Of a stretch of 64,000 nucleotides of DNA, positions 30,378-40,273 are shown piece by piece. The notes below the pieces were generated by a model that was given only the letters and a program-made list of their open reading frames with translations, did not search any database and was not told the DNA's origin. Position 1 is the stretch's first letter. Every line of letters starts with the position of its first letter. Made by a program: the position numbers and the translations under genes. Source of the DNA: CAYFZO01 sp965223735 (lineage in GTDB: Bacteria > Pseudomonadota > Gammaproteobacteria > Poriferisulfidales > Oxydemutatoraceae); NCBI GenBank assembly GCA_965223735.1, contig OZ245010.1, forward strand, positions 372,001 to 436,000, written 5' to 3'.

Positions 30378-30850
30378 ATATATTCAACCGAGACAATCTC
30401 GTAACCGCGTTTCCCGCTCGGCGTTTCAACCTCGGCGACGTCACCCGCGCCCCGTCCGATGACCGCACGTGCAATCGGCGAGGCATAGGAAAGCATGCCT
30501 TTGCCGATGTCAGCCTCGTCTTCACCGACGATCCGGCAGGTCATTTCCTCCCTCGACTCCTCGTCAAACAGCGTCACGGTCGAGCCGAACACCACTTTTC
30601 CATTTGCGTTGACCTTTGTGACGTCAATGATCTCGGCGACCGACAGCTTGCCTTCAATCTCCTGAATACGCCCTTCAATAAATCCCTGTTGCTCGCGCGC
30701 GGCGTGATACTCGGCGTTTTCCTTCAAGTCGCCGTGCGCCCTGGCCTCGGCAATCGCCTGCACCACGCGAGGGCGCTCCTTGTTTTTCAGCTTTTCCAAT
30801 TCGGCGCGCAGCTTTTTCGCACCCGCGACAGTCACCGGCACCCGCTTCAT
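30374..30850 (-). CDS. greA: Transcription elongation factor GreA
   Basis: Stimulates RNA cleavage by backtracked RNA polymerase. The N-terminal coiled coil ([20 protein letters not shown] and [22 protein letters not shown], carrying the acidic tip residues) is followed by the FKBP-like domain ([30 protein letters not shown]). Length 158 aa. It lies 72 bp downstream of carB, a linkage found in many Gammaproteobacteria. Confidence 0.97.
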   Translation of the reverse strand: MKRVPVTVAGAKKLRAELEKLKNKERPRVVQAIAEARAHGDLKENAEYHAAREQQGFIEGRIQEIEGKLSVAEIIDVTKVNANGKVVFGSTVTLFDEESREEMTCRIVGEDEADIGKGMLSYASPIARAVIGRGAGDVAEVETPSGKRGYEIVSVEYI

Positions 30851-30922
30851 CGGGATTCTCCTTGCCGGTTGAGCCCGGGTCGTGGCTTACGGTTCCGACG
30901 ATAAAGGCAGCAAAGTTTGAGG

Positions 30923-33900
30923 TTAAATGCCCGCATCCGACCCCGCGTCGAATCCCATGTTCGATACCAGATCGGCTGCGCCGACGCCCAGGCAGATCTT
31001 CGGATCGCGTGCATCGGCACCAGCGTACAGATCATCGAGGTTATAAACCGCACCTTCCCTGTGGCGTAAGGCGTCGATGATCGCGTAAGCGCCCGCGACG
31101 GTTGTCGTATAGCAGACCTTGTTCTGCACTGCTTCACGCCGGATCATCGCCGAGTCCATGATCGCCTGCCTGCCTTCGGTCGTGTTGATGATCAGATCGA
31201 GCTCACCGTCTTTTATTTTATCGACCACGTGGGGACGCTGACCTTCCTTGACCTTGTGAACCGAGGTGCACGCAATTTCGGCCTCGCGCAAGATCCGCGC
31301 GGTGCCGGCGGTGGCGTAAATTTCAAAGTTCAGACCCGCCAGCGCGCGCGCGATATCAGCGCCGTCCGCCTTGTCGGCATCGCGTACGCTCAGCAACACT
31401 GTCCCGCCGTTCGGCAGCATGCTGCCGGCGGCGCTCTGCGCTTTGCCGAAAGCTTCACCGAAGCTGCGCCCGATACCCATCACCTCGCCGGTGGACTTCA
31501 TTTCGGGGCCGAGCAACGGATCGACGCCTGCAAACTTTATGAACGGAAACACGGCCTCCTTGACCGCAAAAAAATCCTCACCCGGTGCGGTGACCCCCGG
31601 CGCGGCGATACCCTGATCGGTGAGTGAGCGGCCGACCATGCACAAAGCCGCGATTTTCGCGAGCGGCAAACCGACCGCCTTTGACACGAACGGCACGGTG
31701 CGCGACGCCCGCGGATTCACCTCAAGCACGTAGATCTCATCGTCCTTGACTGCAAACTGAATATTCATCAATCCGACGACACCCAGCGCAAACGCAAGTT
31801 CCCCCGTTTGACGAACGATTTCCCGCTGCGCGTCGTCAGCGAGTTGATAAGGCGGCAACGAACACGCCGAATCACCCGAGTGGATCCCGGCTTGCTCGAT
31901 ATGCTGCATGATGCCGCCGATCAGCACCTGTTCGCCGTCGCAGATTGCGTCCACGTCAATTTCAACCGCGTCGCGCAGAAAATGGTCAAGCAACACCGGC
32001 GCATCCGGCGCCGCCTGAACCGCCTCACGCATATAGATTTCGAGGTCCCGCCGATCGTTCACGATCATCATCGCCCTGCCGCCGAGCACGTACGAAGGAC
32101 GCACGACCAGCGGATAACCGATCGTCTCGGCCTCGACCAGCGCCTCTTCAACCGTGTGGGCGATCGTGTTCCGCGGCTGTGTGAGATCGAGATCCGCAAT
32201 CAGGCACTGGAACCGTTCGCGGTCTTCGGCCAGATCGATCGAATCCGGCGGCGTGCCGATGATCGCCACGCCCGCGGCCTCGAGACGCCGCGCGAGTTTC
32301 AGCGGCGTCTGTCCGCCATATTGGACGACCACCCCGTCGGGTTTCTCGGTCAATATAATCTCCATCACGTCCTCGAACACCAGCGGTTCGAAATACAGAC
32401 GATCGGAAGTGTCATAGTCGGTCGAAACCGTCTCGGGATTGCAATTCACCATGATCGTCTCGTAGCCGTCCTCGCGCAACGCCAACGCCGCGTGCACACA
32501 ACAATAGTCAAATTCAATCCCCTGCCCGATCCGGTTCGGCCCGCCGCCGAGCACCATGACTTTCCTGCGTGCGCCCGGCGCGGCTTCGCATTCCTCGTCG
32601 TAGCACGAATACAAATAGGAGGTGCCGGTACTGAACTCCGCAGCGCAAGTATCGACGCGCTTATACACCGGCCGCACCTCCGCCGCGCGCCGGCACGCGG
32701 ACACTTCGTCTTCATCGACCTCGAGCAGCGCGGCGATGCGGCTGTCGGCAAACCCGCAGGACTTGAATTCACGCCATTGCGCGGCGCTCAGCCGCTCAGG
32801 TGACAACACCCCCCTGATTTCCTCTTCCATTCCAACCAACTGCTCGATCTGCGCCAGAAACCAAGAATCAATACCACTCAGGCGGTGCAGTTCAGACACC
32901 GTCCAGCCGAGGCGAAAGCCGTCGGCGACGTACCACAGGCGTTGCGAATGAACGTCCCTGATCGCGGCACGCACGACGTTGCCGGCCCGCGGGTCATCGA
33001 CCGCAATCTGCGGCTCGAGACCGTCAACGCCGGTCTCGAGCCCGCGCAGGGCCTTTTGCAGCGATTCCTTGAAAGTCCGTCCGATCGCCATCACCTCGCC
33101 AACCGACTGCATTTGAGTGCCGAGTTGGTTACGCGCCTGAGGAAACTTCTCAAAAGTGAAGCGTGGGATCTTGGTCACGACATAATCGATCGTCGGTTCA
33201 AACGACGCCGGCGTTGCCCCCTGCGTGATCTCATTCTTCAATTCGTCGAGCGTGTAGCCGACTGCCAGCTTCGCCGCCACCTTTGCAATCGGGAAGCCGG
33301 TCGCCTTGGATGCGAGCGCCGACGAGCGCGACACCCGCGGGTTCATCTCAATGATAATCAGTCTCCCGTCCCTGGGATTGACCGCAAACTGCACGTTTGA
33401 ACCGCCGGTATCGACACCGATCCGGCGCAACACCGCGATCGACGCGTCACGCATACGTTGATACTCTTTGTCGGTCAGCGTTTGCGCCGGCGCCACCGTG
33501 ATCGAGTCGCCGGTATGCACCCCCATCGGATCGAGATTCTCGATCGAGCAGACAATGATGCAATTGTCTTTGCGGTCGCGCACGACCTCCATTTCGAACT
33601 CCTTCCAGCCGAGCAGCGACTCTTCGAGCAGCACCTCGCCGGTCGGCGATAATTCCAGCCCGCGGCACACGATCGTTTCGAGTTCCTCCCGGTTGCGCGC
33701 GATGCCGCCGCCGCTCCCACCGAGCGTAAACGACGGGCGGACGATGGTCGGATAACCAACCTCCGCCTGCAACCTCAGCGCTTCCTCAAAGTTGTGCGCG
33801 AAACGCGACTTCGCCGACTCCAGGCCGATCTGGTCCATCGCCTTGCGAAACCGCTCGCGATCTTCCGCGGTGTCGATCGCCTCGCGGCTCGCCCCGATCA

Positions 33901-34243
33901 TCTCGACGCCGAACCGCTCGAGCACCCCTCGGCTGACCAGGTCAAGCGAGCAATTCAGCGCGGTCTGCCCGCCCATCGTCGGCAACAGCGCATCGGGCTT
34001 TTCGCGCTCGATCACACGCGCCACCGTACGCCATTCAACCGGCTCAATGTAAATCGCATCGGCGCTGTCAGGGTCGGTCATGATTGTCGCCGGATTGGAG
34101 TTAACCAGGATTACCCGGTAGCCTTCCTCGCGCAGCGCCTTGCACGCCTGCATACCCGAGTAATCAAACTCGCAAGCCTGGCCAATTACGATCGGGCCGG
34201 CGCCGATGATCAGGATGCTTTCAATATCAGTACGCTTAGGCAT
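30923..34243 (-). CDS. carB: Carbamoyl-phosphate synthase large subunit
   Basis: Makes carbamoyl phosphate for pyrimidine and arginine synthesis, using ammonia from CarA. It has two homologous ATP-grasp halves, each starting with a GxGPxxIGQ(A/G)xEFDY motif ([18 protein letters not shown] and [20 protein letters not shown]). The C-terminal MGS-like allosteric domain contains [20 protein letters not shown]. Length 1106 aa, slightly longer than E. coli (1073). The start overlaps the carA stop by 8 nt. Confidence 0.98.
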   Translation of the reverse strand: MPKRTDIESILIIGAGPIVIGQACEFDYSGMQACKALREEGYRVILVNSNPATIMTDPDSADAIYIEPVEWRTVARVIEREKPDALLPTMGGQTALNCSLDLVSRGVLERFGVEMIGASREAIDTAEDRERFRKAMDQIGLESAKSRFAHNFEEALRLQAEVGYPTIVRPSFTLGGSGGGIARNREELETIVCRGLELSPTGEVLLEESLLGWKEFEMEVVRDRKDNCIIVCSIENLDPMGVHTGDSITVAPAQTLTDKEYQRMRDASIAVLRRIGVDTGGSNVQFAVNPRDGRLIIIEMNPRVSRSSALASKATGFPIAKVAAKLAVGYTLDELKNEITQGATPASFEPTIDYVVTKIPRFTFEKFPQARNQLGTQMQSVGEVMAIGRTFKESLQKALRGLETGVDGLEPQIAVDDPRAGNVVRAAIRDVHSQRLWYVADGFRLGWTVSELHRLSGIDSWFLAQIEQLVGMEEEIRGVLSPERLSAAQWREFKSCGFADSRIAALLEVDEDEVSACRRAAEVRPVYKRVDTCAAEFSTGTSYLYSCYDEECEAAPGARRKVMVLGGGPNRIGQGIEFDYCCVHAALALREDGYETIMVNCNPETVSTDYDTSDRLYFEPLVFEDVMEIILTEKPDGVVVQYGGQTPLKLARRLEAAGVAIIGTPPDSIDLAEDRERFQCLIADLDLTQPRNTIAHTVEEALVEAETIGYPLVVRPSYVLGGRAMMIVNDRRDLEIYMREAVQAAPDAPVLLDHFLRDAVEIDVDAICDGEQVLIGGIMQHIEQAGIHSGDSACSLPPYQLADDAQREIVRQTGELAFALGVVGLMNIQFAVKDDEIYVLEVNPRASRTVPFVSKAVGLPLAKIAALCMVGRSLTDQGIAAPGVTAPGEDFFAVKEAVFPFIKFAGVDPLLGPEMKSTGEVMGIGRSFGEAFGKAQSAAGSMLPNGGTVLLSVRDADKADGADIARALAGLNFEIYATAGTARILREAEIACTSVHKVKEGQRPHVVDKIKDGELDLIINTTEGRQAIMDSAMIRREAVQNKVCYTTTVAGAYAIIDALRHREGAVYNLDDLYAGADARDPKICLGVGAADLVSNMGFDAGSDAGI

Positions 34244-35360
34244 CAGCCCGCATCAGTTCGATAAAATGGGAAAACAGCGGGCGGATGTCGTGCGGCCCGG
34301 GACTCGCTTCCGGATGTCCCTGAAAGCCGAATGCGGGCTTGGCGACGTGGTGAACTCCCTGCAAACTGTTATCAAACAGGGAGCGGTGAGTCGGCCGCAG
34401 GCATGACGGCAATGTCGCCTCGTCCACGCAGAACCCATGATTCTGGCTGGTGATCAGCACCTGACCGGTAGCGAGGTCGAGGACCGGATGGTTGGCACCG
34501 TGGTGGCCGAATTTCATTTTGGTCGTTTGCGCGCCGCACGCGAGACCGAGCAGTTGATGGCCCAGGCAAATGCCGAACGTCGGAACGCCAGCGTCGATGA
34601 AGCGGCGGGTTGCGGCGATGGCGTAGCCGCAAGGCGCGGGGTCGCCGGGGCCATTTGACAGGAATACGCCGTCGGGTTTTTCCGCGAGCACCGTGCCGGC
34701 GTCGGTCTTCGGCGGCACCACGGTGACCCGGCAACCGGCGTCGGCGAGAATCCTCAGGATGTTGCGTTTGACGCCGAAGTCATACGCGACAACCGACAGG
34801 CCGTCGGCGGAACCCTGACCGAAGCCGCCTCCGGCACGCCAGGCGCCTTCGCTCCACACGTAGGCCTTGTTCGTGCCGACCCCGGCGGCAAGGTCGGCAC
34901 CTTCAAGCCCTGCAAATTCGTCGAGCGCGACGCGCGCCCGCTCTTCAGGAACGTCCTGATCGAAGATGACACCGCTCTTTGCGCCGTACTCGCGCAGATG
35001 ACGGGTCAGGCGCCGCGTATCCACACCGGTGATCGCGACAATGCGATTGGAATTCAGATAGCCGCTGAGATCGTCTTCACGCCGCCAACTGCTTGCCACC
35101 GTCGGGCAATCGCGCACCACGAGGCCCGCGGCGTGGATTTTTTCCGACTCTTGATCCTCGCGGTTAACGCCGGTGTTGCCGATATGCGGATAAGTCAGCG
35201 TGACAATCTGCTGCGCGTAAGACGGATCGGTCAGAATCTCCTGATAACCCGTCATCGCCGTATTGAAAACCACTTCACCGACGCTGGAACTAGGCGCGCC
35301 GAATGACATCCCCTGAAAAACCGTGCCGTCTTCAAGGAGCAGAAAAGCCGTTTTTTTCAT
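34236..35360 (-). CDS. carA: Carbamoyl-phosphate synthase small subunit
   Basis: Glutamine amidotransferase subunit producing ammonia for CarB. The N-terminal domain starts [18 protein letters not shown] with the [22 protein letters not shown] signature. The class I glutaminase domain carries the catalytic Cys in [13 protein letters not shown] and the His-Glu pair in [14 protein letters not shown]. Length 374 aa. It overlaps carB by 8 nt; the 83-bp divergent gap with hinT must hold its promoter. I cannot identify an ArgR or PurR box with confidence. Confidence 0.98.
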   Translation of the reverse strand: MKKTAFLLLEDGTVFQGMSFGAPSSSVGEVVFNTAMTGYQEILTDPSYAQQIVTLTYPHIGNTGVNREDQESEKIHAAGLVVRDCPTVASSWRREDDLSGYLNSNRIVAITGVDTRRLTRHLREYGAKSGVIFDQDVPEERARVALDEFAGLEGADLAAGVGTNKAYVWSEGAWRAGGGFGQGSADGLSVVAYDFGVKRNILRILADAGCRVTVVPPKTDAGTVLAEKPDGVFLSNGPGDPAPCGYAIAATRRFIDAGVPTFGICLGHQLLGLACGAQTTKMKFGHHGANHPVLDLATGQVLITSQNHGFCVDEATLPSCLRPTHRSLFDNSLQGVHHVAKPAFGFQGHPEASPGPHDIRPLFSHFIELMRADA

Positions 35361-35443
35361 GTTCGCCGAAATGGCGGAAGAACCGCGGGACGAATGTTAT
35401 CATGCTGACCTGATCAAATAGAAATCGTCCTGAGAAAGGCACC

Positions 35444-35785
35444 ATGTCGGATACGATTTTCAGCAAGATCATCACCCGTGAGATATCGGCCGACGTCGTC
35501 TATGAAGACGACACTTGCCTGGCATTCCGGGACGTCAGCCCGCAGGCGCCCGTCCATGTTCTGATCATCCCGAAAAAACCGATCGAGAAAATCGCCGACG
35601 CCGGCGCCAACGACCAGGCGCTGCTCGGACATTTAATGCTCAAAGCCGGCGAGATCGCACGCATGCTGGGTTGCGAAAAAAACTTCCGCCTGGTCGTCAA
35701 TAACGGCGAAGAAGCCGGACAATCGGTTTTCCATCTGCATCTGCATTTGCTGGCGGGACGCCTGTTTTCATGGCCCCCGGGGTAA
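35444..35785 (+). CDS. hinT: HIT-family nucleotide hydrolase HinT
   Basis: Purine nucleoside phosphoramidase of the histidine triad superfamily. The triad HLHLHLLAG is at residues 98-106, preceded by VVNNGEEAGQSV. The N-terminal IFSKIITREISADVVYEDD and FRDVSPQAPVHVLIIPKKPI are typical. Length 113 aa. It is monocistronic and divergent from carA. The 143 bp after it, to the end of the M23 gene, holds no gene I can recognise. Confidence 0.97.
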   Translation: MSDTIFSKIITREISADVVYEDDTCLAFRDVSPQAPVHVLIIPKKPIEKIADAGANDQALLGHLMLKAGEIARMLGCEKNFRLVVNNGEEAGQSVFHLHLHLLAGRLFSWPPG

Positions 35786-35928
35786 AGGCGCGGCCTTCGC
35801 CGCGCCTGACGATGGCGCGGGCGCGACACCCGTTGTGACGGCCCACGGATTACCCGCGGTTGCGCGCTACGCCGCTGACAAGACAACGAAAGGACGGATC
35901 AAATGCACCGGAATCCGTACCCCGTCCC

Positions 35929-36768
35929 TCACTTCAAACAGTCCGGCGAAGGCGCGGGCATCTCGCCCGCCACCAGCGACGGATCCAGACGCTGCTCAAA
36001 CCAGTTGATACGCCAGTCGAGATGTGCACCGGTGACGCGCCCGCTCGCACCGACTGCGGCGATGACCTGACCACGATCGACGCGTTCGCCTCGCTCGACC
36101 AGGATCTCTTCAAGGTGCAGAAAAGTCGAAGAAACACCGTGACCGTGATCGACAAGCAGGGTGCCGCCGGAGAAAAACATATCGTCGTGCGTGAGTGTCA
36201 CGACGCCCGCCGCCGGCGCTTTCACCGGCGCCCCGGCCCTGCAGGCGATGTCGATACCGAAATGCGGGCGTCGCGGTTGCCCGTTCAGAACGCGCTGACT
36301 GCCGTACACGCCGGTAATCACACCGTGCACCGGCCATAAAAACCGTTCGAGAAAGTCCGTCCTCGCGTCGTCGCGCGTACGCGCGCGCGTAACCCGTGCG
36401 TTTTCCTCGCGAATACGCTTCAAATCCTGCGGCGTCGGATGAACTTTACGGTCATCGAGTCCATCTATACGCTGAACCGCATATTCACGCGCGCGGATGG
36501 ACAACGTCCTGTTCAGAACCCCGGCCGCAGGCAGCTCAACGCGCAGCACCGCCTGCGCCGCCATGTCGCGCCCGAGGCCGAAGACGAAAGCGCCCTGCGG
36601 CGACACGCGCAACCGCCGCCCGTCAAAGAAAACCGCAGAACCCGACGCAGTGTATCCGCGCACCAGCCCTCCCTGCATCAGCTCTCCGTCCAGGCTGAAC
36701 GTCGCGGCAGCAACATCCATCGGCGCGCACGCAAACAACCACAGACAACAGGCCGATAACTTTTTCAT
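35929..36768 (-). CDS. Secreted M23 (LytM-type) metallopeptidase
   Basis: Periplasmic zinc peptidase or peptidoglycan-hydrolase activator. A signal peptide (MKKLSACCLWLFACAPMDVAAA) precedes a beta-rich N-domain. The M23 domain has the H-x3-D ligand motif HFGID, a mid-domain His in FLHLEEILVERGERV, and the final H-x-D/H element GAHLDWRINWFEQRLDP. The first two metal ligands are intact, so activity is plausible. Length 279 aa. Its ATG overlaps the stop of the ABC ATPase gene by 4 nt, an unusual partner; coupling may be only positional. Confidence 0.9.
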   Translation of the reverse strand: MKKLSACCLWLFACAPMDVAAATFSLDGELMQGGLVRGYTASGSAVFFDGRRLRVSPQGAFVFGLGRDMAAQAVLRVELPAAGVLNRTLSIRAREYAVQRIDGLDDRKVHPTPQDLKRIREENARVTRARTRDDARTDFLERFLWPVHGVITGVYGSQRVLNGQPRRPHFGIDIACRAGAPVKAPAAGVVTLTHDDMFFSGGTLLVDHGHGVSSTFLHLEEILVERGERVDRGQVIAAVGASGRVTGAHLDWRINWFEQRLDPSLVAGEMPAPSPDCLK

Positions 36769-37544
36769 CTCTGCATGGGTTGCGTCACGACAGCGTGTTC
36801 CGTAATTATCGCATCTACGTCAAAGACAGCACGCATATTGGCGGACGTCACCACCTCGGCAAAGCCGCCGAGCGCATAGCGACGCCCCGCCTTCAACAGG
36901 CATACCCGGTCGGCGTAACGCAACGCAAGATTAAGATCGTGCACCACTGAAACAACGCCGATGCCCGCCCCCCGCTCCGACCCGACCAGGCCGCACAAGC
37001 ACTCCATCAGCGCGTACTGGTGCGCAAGATCCAAAGCTGCGAATGGTTCATCGAGCAGCAGATAACGCGGCAGGCCGGGCGCCAGATGCACCTGCAGCAG
37101 AACCCGTGCCAGATGCACGCGCTGGCGTTCCCCGCCCGACAAACTGAAGCAGCGCCGGTCGGCGAGGTGCGCGACGTCCATCCACCGCATCACCTCGCAC
37201 ATACGCTGCCTGATCTCATCCGCGCGAAGCGCGTGCGGCAAAGCGCCGAGCGCAACCACTTCGGATACGGAAAAGTCGAAAGCAAGCGACGGCGATTGCG
37301 GTAGAATCGCACGGCGGACAGCCAGTTCAGACACAGGCCAGCGTGTGAGTGGCTGCGACTCGAGCACAACTTCGCCCATGCTCGGCAGCGGACAACCTGC
37401 AAACAAGCTCAGCAAGGTGGATTTGCCCGCCCCGTTGTTGCCGGCAAGCATCACGATCTCACCGACCTCGACGGACAAGTCAAATGACTCGATCAGGCGT
37501 CGCCCGCCCCTGATGCAGGAGACATTGCGCGCCTGCAAGCTCAC
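36765..37544 (-). CDS. FecE/HmuV-type ABC transporter ATP-binding protein
   Basis: ATPase of a type II importer for heme, iron-siderophore or cobalamin. Walker A is AGNNGAGKSTLL, the ABC signature is FSLSGGERQRVHLARVLLQ, Walker B is YLLLDEPFAALD, and the H-loop is VVHDLNLAL. The start is GTG 37544, overlapping the permease stop by 4 nt; the frame continues upstream into the permease but without homology. This gives 259 residues, the HmuV size. The ligand cannot be assigned: no substrate-binding protein or TonB receptor is adjacent. Confidence 0.9.
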   Translation of the reverse strand: MSLQARNVSCIRGGRRLIESFDLSVEVGEIVMLAGNNGAGKSTLLSLFAGCPLPSMGEVVLESQPLTRWPVSELAVRRAILPQSPSLAFDFSVSEVVALGALPHALRADEIRQRMCEVMRWMDVAHLADRRCFSLSGGERQRVHLARVLLQVHLAPGLPRYLLLDEPFAALDLAHQYALMECLCGLVGSERGAGIGVVSVVHDLNLALRYADRVCLLKAGRRYALGGFAEVVTSANMRAVFDVDAIITEHAVVTQPMQR

Positions 37545-38593
37545 AACGCCACCCGGTTGCGGTGTCTCGACAAAAGAAAAAGGAACAATGGTACGCCGAG
37601 CAACGCAGTCAGAATGCCGATCGGCAATTCGGAGGGCAGAATGACGACCCGTGCCGCGAGATCTGCAAGCAGCACGGTCAACGCCCCGAGCAAAGCCGAA
37701 CATGGCAACAACAACCGGTGATCGGGCCCGACGATGAACCGCAGCAGATGCGGTACCACCAGGCCGACAAACCCGATGATGCCGGCCACCGCCACCGCCG
37801 CACCGACGCCGAGCGCGATCACCACCAGCAGCAAAAACTTCCAGCGCTCGACCGCAAGCCCGAGCCACAGTGCATCGCGCTCACCGAGCGCGAGTGCATT
37901 CAGCACCCGCGCCGACAACAGCATGACAACGAGCGACGGCAATATGAATACGACAGAGGAAGCGACGTGCGCCCAATCGACGTCGCCGAAACCGCCGAGG
38001 AGCCAAAATGTAAAACTGCGCAGGGCCTGTTGCGAGGAGATCAGCGTGAAGAAGCCGATCGCGGCGGTCGCCAACGCATTGAAGGCAATACCGGCAAGCA
38101 AAAGTGACACCATGTCGGCCTGCCCCGCGCGCCGCGCCAGGTGATACGCCGCGAGCATGGTCAAAAGACTGCCGCCAAACGCGGCAACCGGCAACAAAGA
38201 AAGCCCGAGCAATCCGCCGGCGGGCACGCCGAGCACGATCACGGCAACCGCGGCGACGGCGCCGCCCGACGACACGCCGATCAGGGACGGGTCGGCCAGC
38301 GGATTACGGAACAGGCCCTGCATCACTGCACCTCCCGTCGCGAGCATCGCGCCGGCGAACATCGACAGCAACAGACGGGGCAGGCGCAACGACAGCCAAA
38401 TCGTCGCGTGCACCGGATCGCAGTCGCAGACCTCGGTTGCACCCATTGCGTAAAGCGCGATGGAGAATAATTCGCCGGGGTTCAATAAAACCGCACCGAA
38501 ACACGACGCAAGAACAAAGGCCGCGGCAAGCGCAACGACAATCAGCACGACCGAAAAGCGCCGCATTCGCAGGTTGCCGCTCCTCCCACTCAC
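37541..38593 (-). CDS. FecCD-family ABC transporter permease (heme/iron/cobalamin type)
   Basis: Inner-membrane permease of about ten helices. Family motifs: RLPRLLLSMFAGAMLATGGAVMQGLFRNPLADPSLIGVSSGGAV and, near the end, GFVGLVVPHLLRFIVGPDHR. The segment DCDPVHATIWLSLRLPR before the first block resembles HmuU heme permeases, but this is weak support. Length 350 aa; ATG at residue 9 (MRRFSVV) is an alternative start. It overlaps the ATPase gene by 4 nt. Confidence 0.9.
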   Translation of the reverse strand: MSGRSGNLRMRRFSVVLIVVALAAAFVLASCFGAVLLNPGELFSIALYAMGATEVCDCDPVHATIWLSLRLPRLLLSMFAGAMLATGGAVMQGLFRNPLADPSLIGVSSGGAVAAVAVIVLGVPAGGLLGLSLLPVAAFGGSLLTMLAAYHLARRAGQADMVSLLLAGIAFNALATAAIGFFTLISSQQALRSFTFWLLGGFGDVDWAHVASSVVFILPSLVVMLLSARVLNALALGERDALWLGLAVERWKFLLLVVIALGVGAAVAVAGIIGFVGLVVPHLLRFIVGPDHRLLLPCSALLGALTVLLADLAARVVILPSELPIGILTALLGVPLFLFLLSRHRNRVAL

Positions 38594-38674
38594 CGCTGAC
38601 GCCAGTCAACAGCGCCCGGCATCAAACCGCATCGACTCCGGGCACTTGCCGGATGCCTGTTCAGCCGATAGGCG

Positions 38675-38992
38675 TCAGCGCAACGCTCCCTGATCAAAGT
38701 CCACTCCAACGACGATGTCCGACTTCAGGCGCGACTGGCACGCGAGAACCATTCCATTCTTCAGTTGTTCACCGCTGAGCACATAGGAAAAATCATTCAG
38801 CGGCTTGATCTTGCCTTCCTTGATGATGCAACGGCAACTACCGCAACTGCCGACGCGACAGTCGTGAGGCCATTTGATGTCGGCATTCAGCGCCGCCTGC
38901 AGAAGATTGATACCGCCGACCACGTCAAAAGTCTGCCCCGTGGAGGCAATAGTCGCCTTGAAATCTTTTGGTTTTTTGCTGAAGAACCCCAA
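38675..38992 (-). CDS. Plant-type 2Fe-2S ferredoxin
   Basis: Small electron carrier with the plant-type cluster motif CRVGSCGSCRC and a distal Cys in MVLACQSRLKSD. The beginning, GFFSKKPKDFKATIASTG, is typical of stand-alone ferredoxin or oxygenase electron-transfer domains. I assign the start to TTG 38992, which has GAGG 6 nt upstream, giving 105 residues; the frame extends further to 39154 without family similarity. No oxygenase or reductase partner is next to it, so its role is unknown. Confidence 0.87.
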   Translation of the reverse strand: MGFFSKKPKDFKATIASTGQTFDVVGGINLLQAALNADIKWPHDCRVGSCGSCRCIIKEGKIKPLNDFSYVLSGEQLKNGMVLACQSRLKSDIVVGVDFDQGALR

Positions 38993-39172
38993 TGTGCACC
39001 TCGTATTAAGTCTGGAAAGAATATAAAGCGGAACAAGTGTAGCAAAATTAAAAGCCGCGCGCACTCGGTTCAACGGCAAATCGCACTTCAGCCGGTATCC
39101 CCGCCGGAATAGACACTGCAAAGAGTGCGGCGACCAAACGGACGGCAGATTCACAACGCCGGGGCTGATTTG

Positions 39173-40264
39173 TCACGGCAACTGCGCTTCCGCCATCCCC
39201 TGAACCGCACACAGCAGTTCGTAACTGATCGTGCCGCAATGCCCGGCTACTTCAGCAACCGGTAAATTCGGTCCCCACAGTTCGGCAACGTCGCCGACGG
39301 CGACCGTCTGATTGTCACCGAGCGCAACCGCGATCATATCCATCGAAACGCGCCCGACGAGTTCACGGCGCATACCACCGAGCCACACCGGCGTACCGTT
39401 GCGGGCGTGGCACGGATAGCCGTCGCCGTAACCGATGCCGATGATGCCGACTTTCATATCGCGCGGGCAAACATACGCGCCGCCATAACCTACACCCTCT
39501 CCCGCCCTGCATTGCCGGACCGCAATCAACGGCGCAGTCACGCGCATCACCGGCCTTAATCGGGCGTGATGTTCGGGTGCAACGCGCCTGCACGGCGCGC
39601 CGTACAATGCAATGCCAACCCGCACCCACTCCAACCGGGACTGCGGCCTGCACAGAGCGCCGGTTGAATTGGCAATGCTCGCGGCGAGACCGGCGCTTGA
39701 ACGGATGCGTTCAAAAAGGCCCCACTGCGCCTCGTCCTCCTCCGCCATGTCGGCTTCGTCGGCATACGCAAAATGCGACATCAACACCGGCGCCCGCGGC
39801 AAGCCGAAAAGCCGCTTCACCCGCGCGACCACTTCATCCGCGGCCTCAGCCGGAAAACCCAGACGGTTCATGCCGGTATTGAATTTCACCCACAGCGCCG
39901 GGGTTTCAGCATGGTGCCGCTCAAGTTGTGCGAGTTGTCCGAATGAATGCACCACCAGCGTCAGACCGTTCGCGGCGGCGGCGCGCAGTTCGTCCCGGTC
40001 CAGGGCGCCCTGCATGACCAGAATCATCCGCGCGGCATCCATACGGCGCAACGCGAGTCCTTCAGGAACGACCGCCACCGCAAAACCGTCTGCAGACGCA
40101 TCACCCCCGACAACGGACAATGCACGCGCCGCCGTTGAAAGCCCGTGCCCATAGGCGTCGCCCTTGACAACCGCCAGCACGCGCGCGTGCGGGCAGCAAT
40201 TTTTCAGGTAGTGATAGTTGTGAAGCAGCGCGTCCGTGTCGATGGACTTTCGGGCGAGACGCAC
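39173..40264 (-). CDS. alr: Alanine racemase
   Basis: PLP enzyme making D-alanine for peptidoglycan. The PLP lysine is K34 in AVVKGDAYGHG. The second catalytic residue is the Tyr in GEGVGYGGAYVCP, and the domain ends with GRVSMDMIAVALG. Length 363 aa. It lies 9 bp downstream of dnaB, the same dnaB-alr order as in many Gammaproteobacteria. Confidence 0.96.
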   Translation of the reverse strand: MRLARKSIDTDALLHNYHYLKNCCPHARVLAVVKGDAYGHGLSTAARALSVVGGDASADGFAVAVVPEGLALRRMDAARMILVMQGALDRDELRAAAANGLTLVVHSFGQLAQLERHHAETPALWVKFNTGMNRLGFPAEAADEVVARVKRLFGLPRAPVLMSHFAYADEADMAEEDEAQWGLFERIRSSAGLAASIANSTGALCRPQSRLEWVRVGIALYGAPCRRVAPEHHARLRPVMRVTAPLIAVRQCRAGEGVGYGGAYVCPRDMKVGIIGIGYGDGYPCHARNGTPVWLGGMRRELVGRVSMDMIAVALGDNQTVAVGDVAELWGPNLPVAEVAGHCGTISYELLCAVQGMAEAQLP

Positions 40265-40273
40265 GAGCGAACC

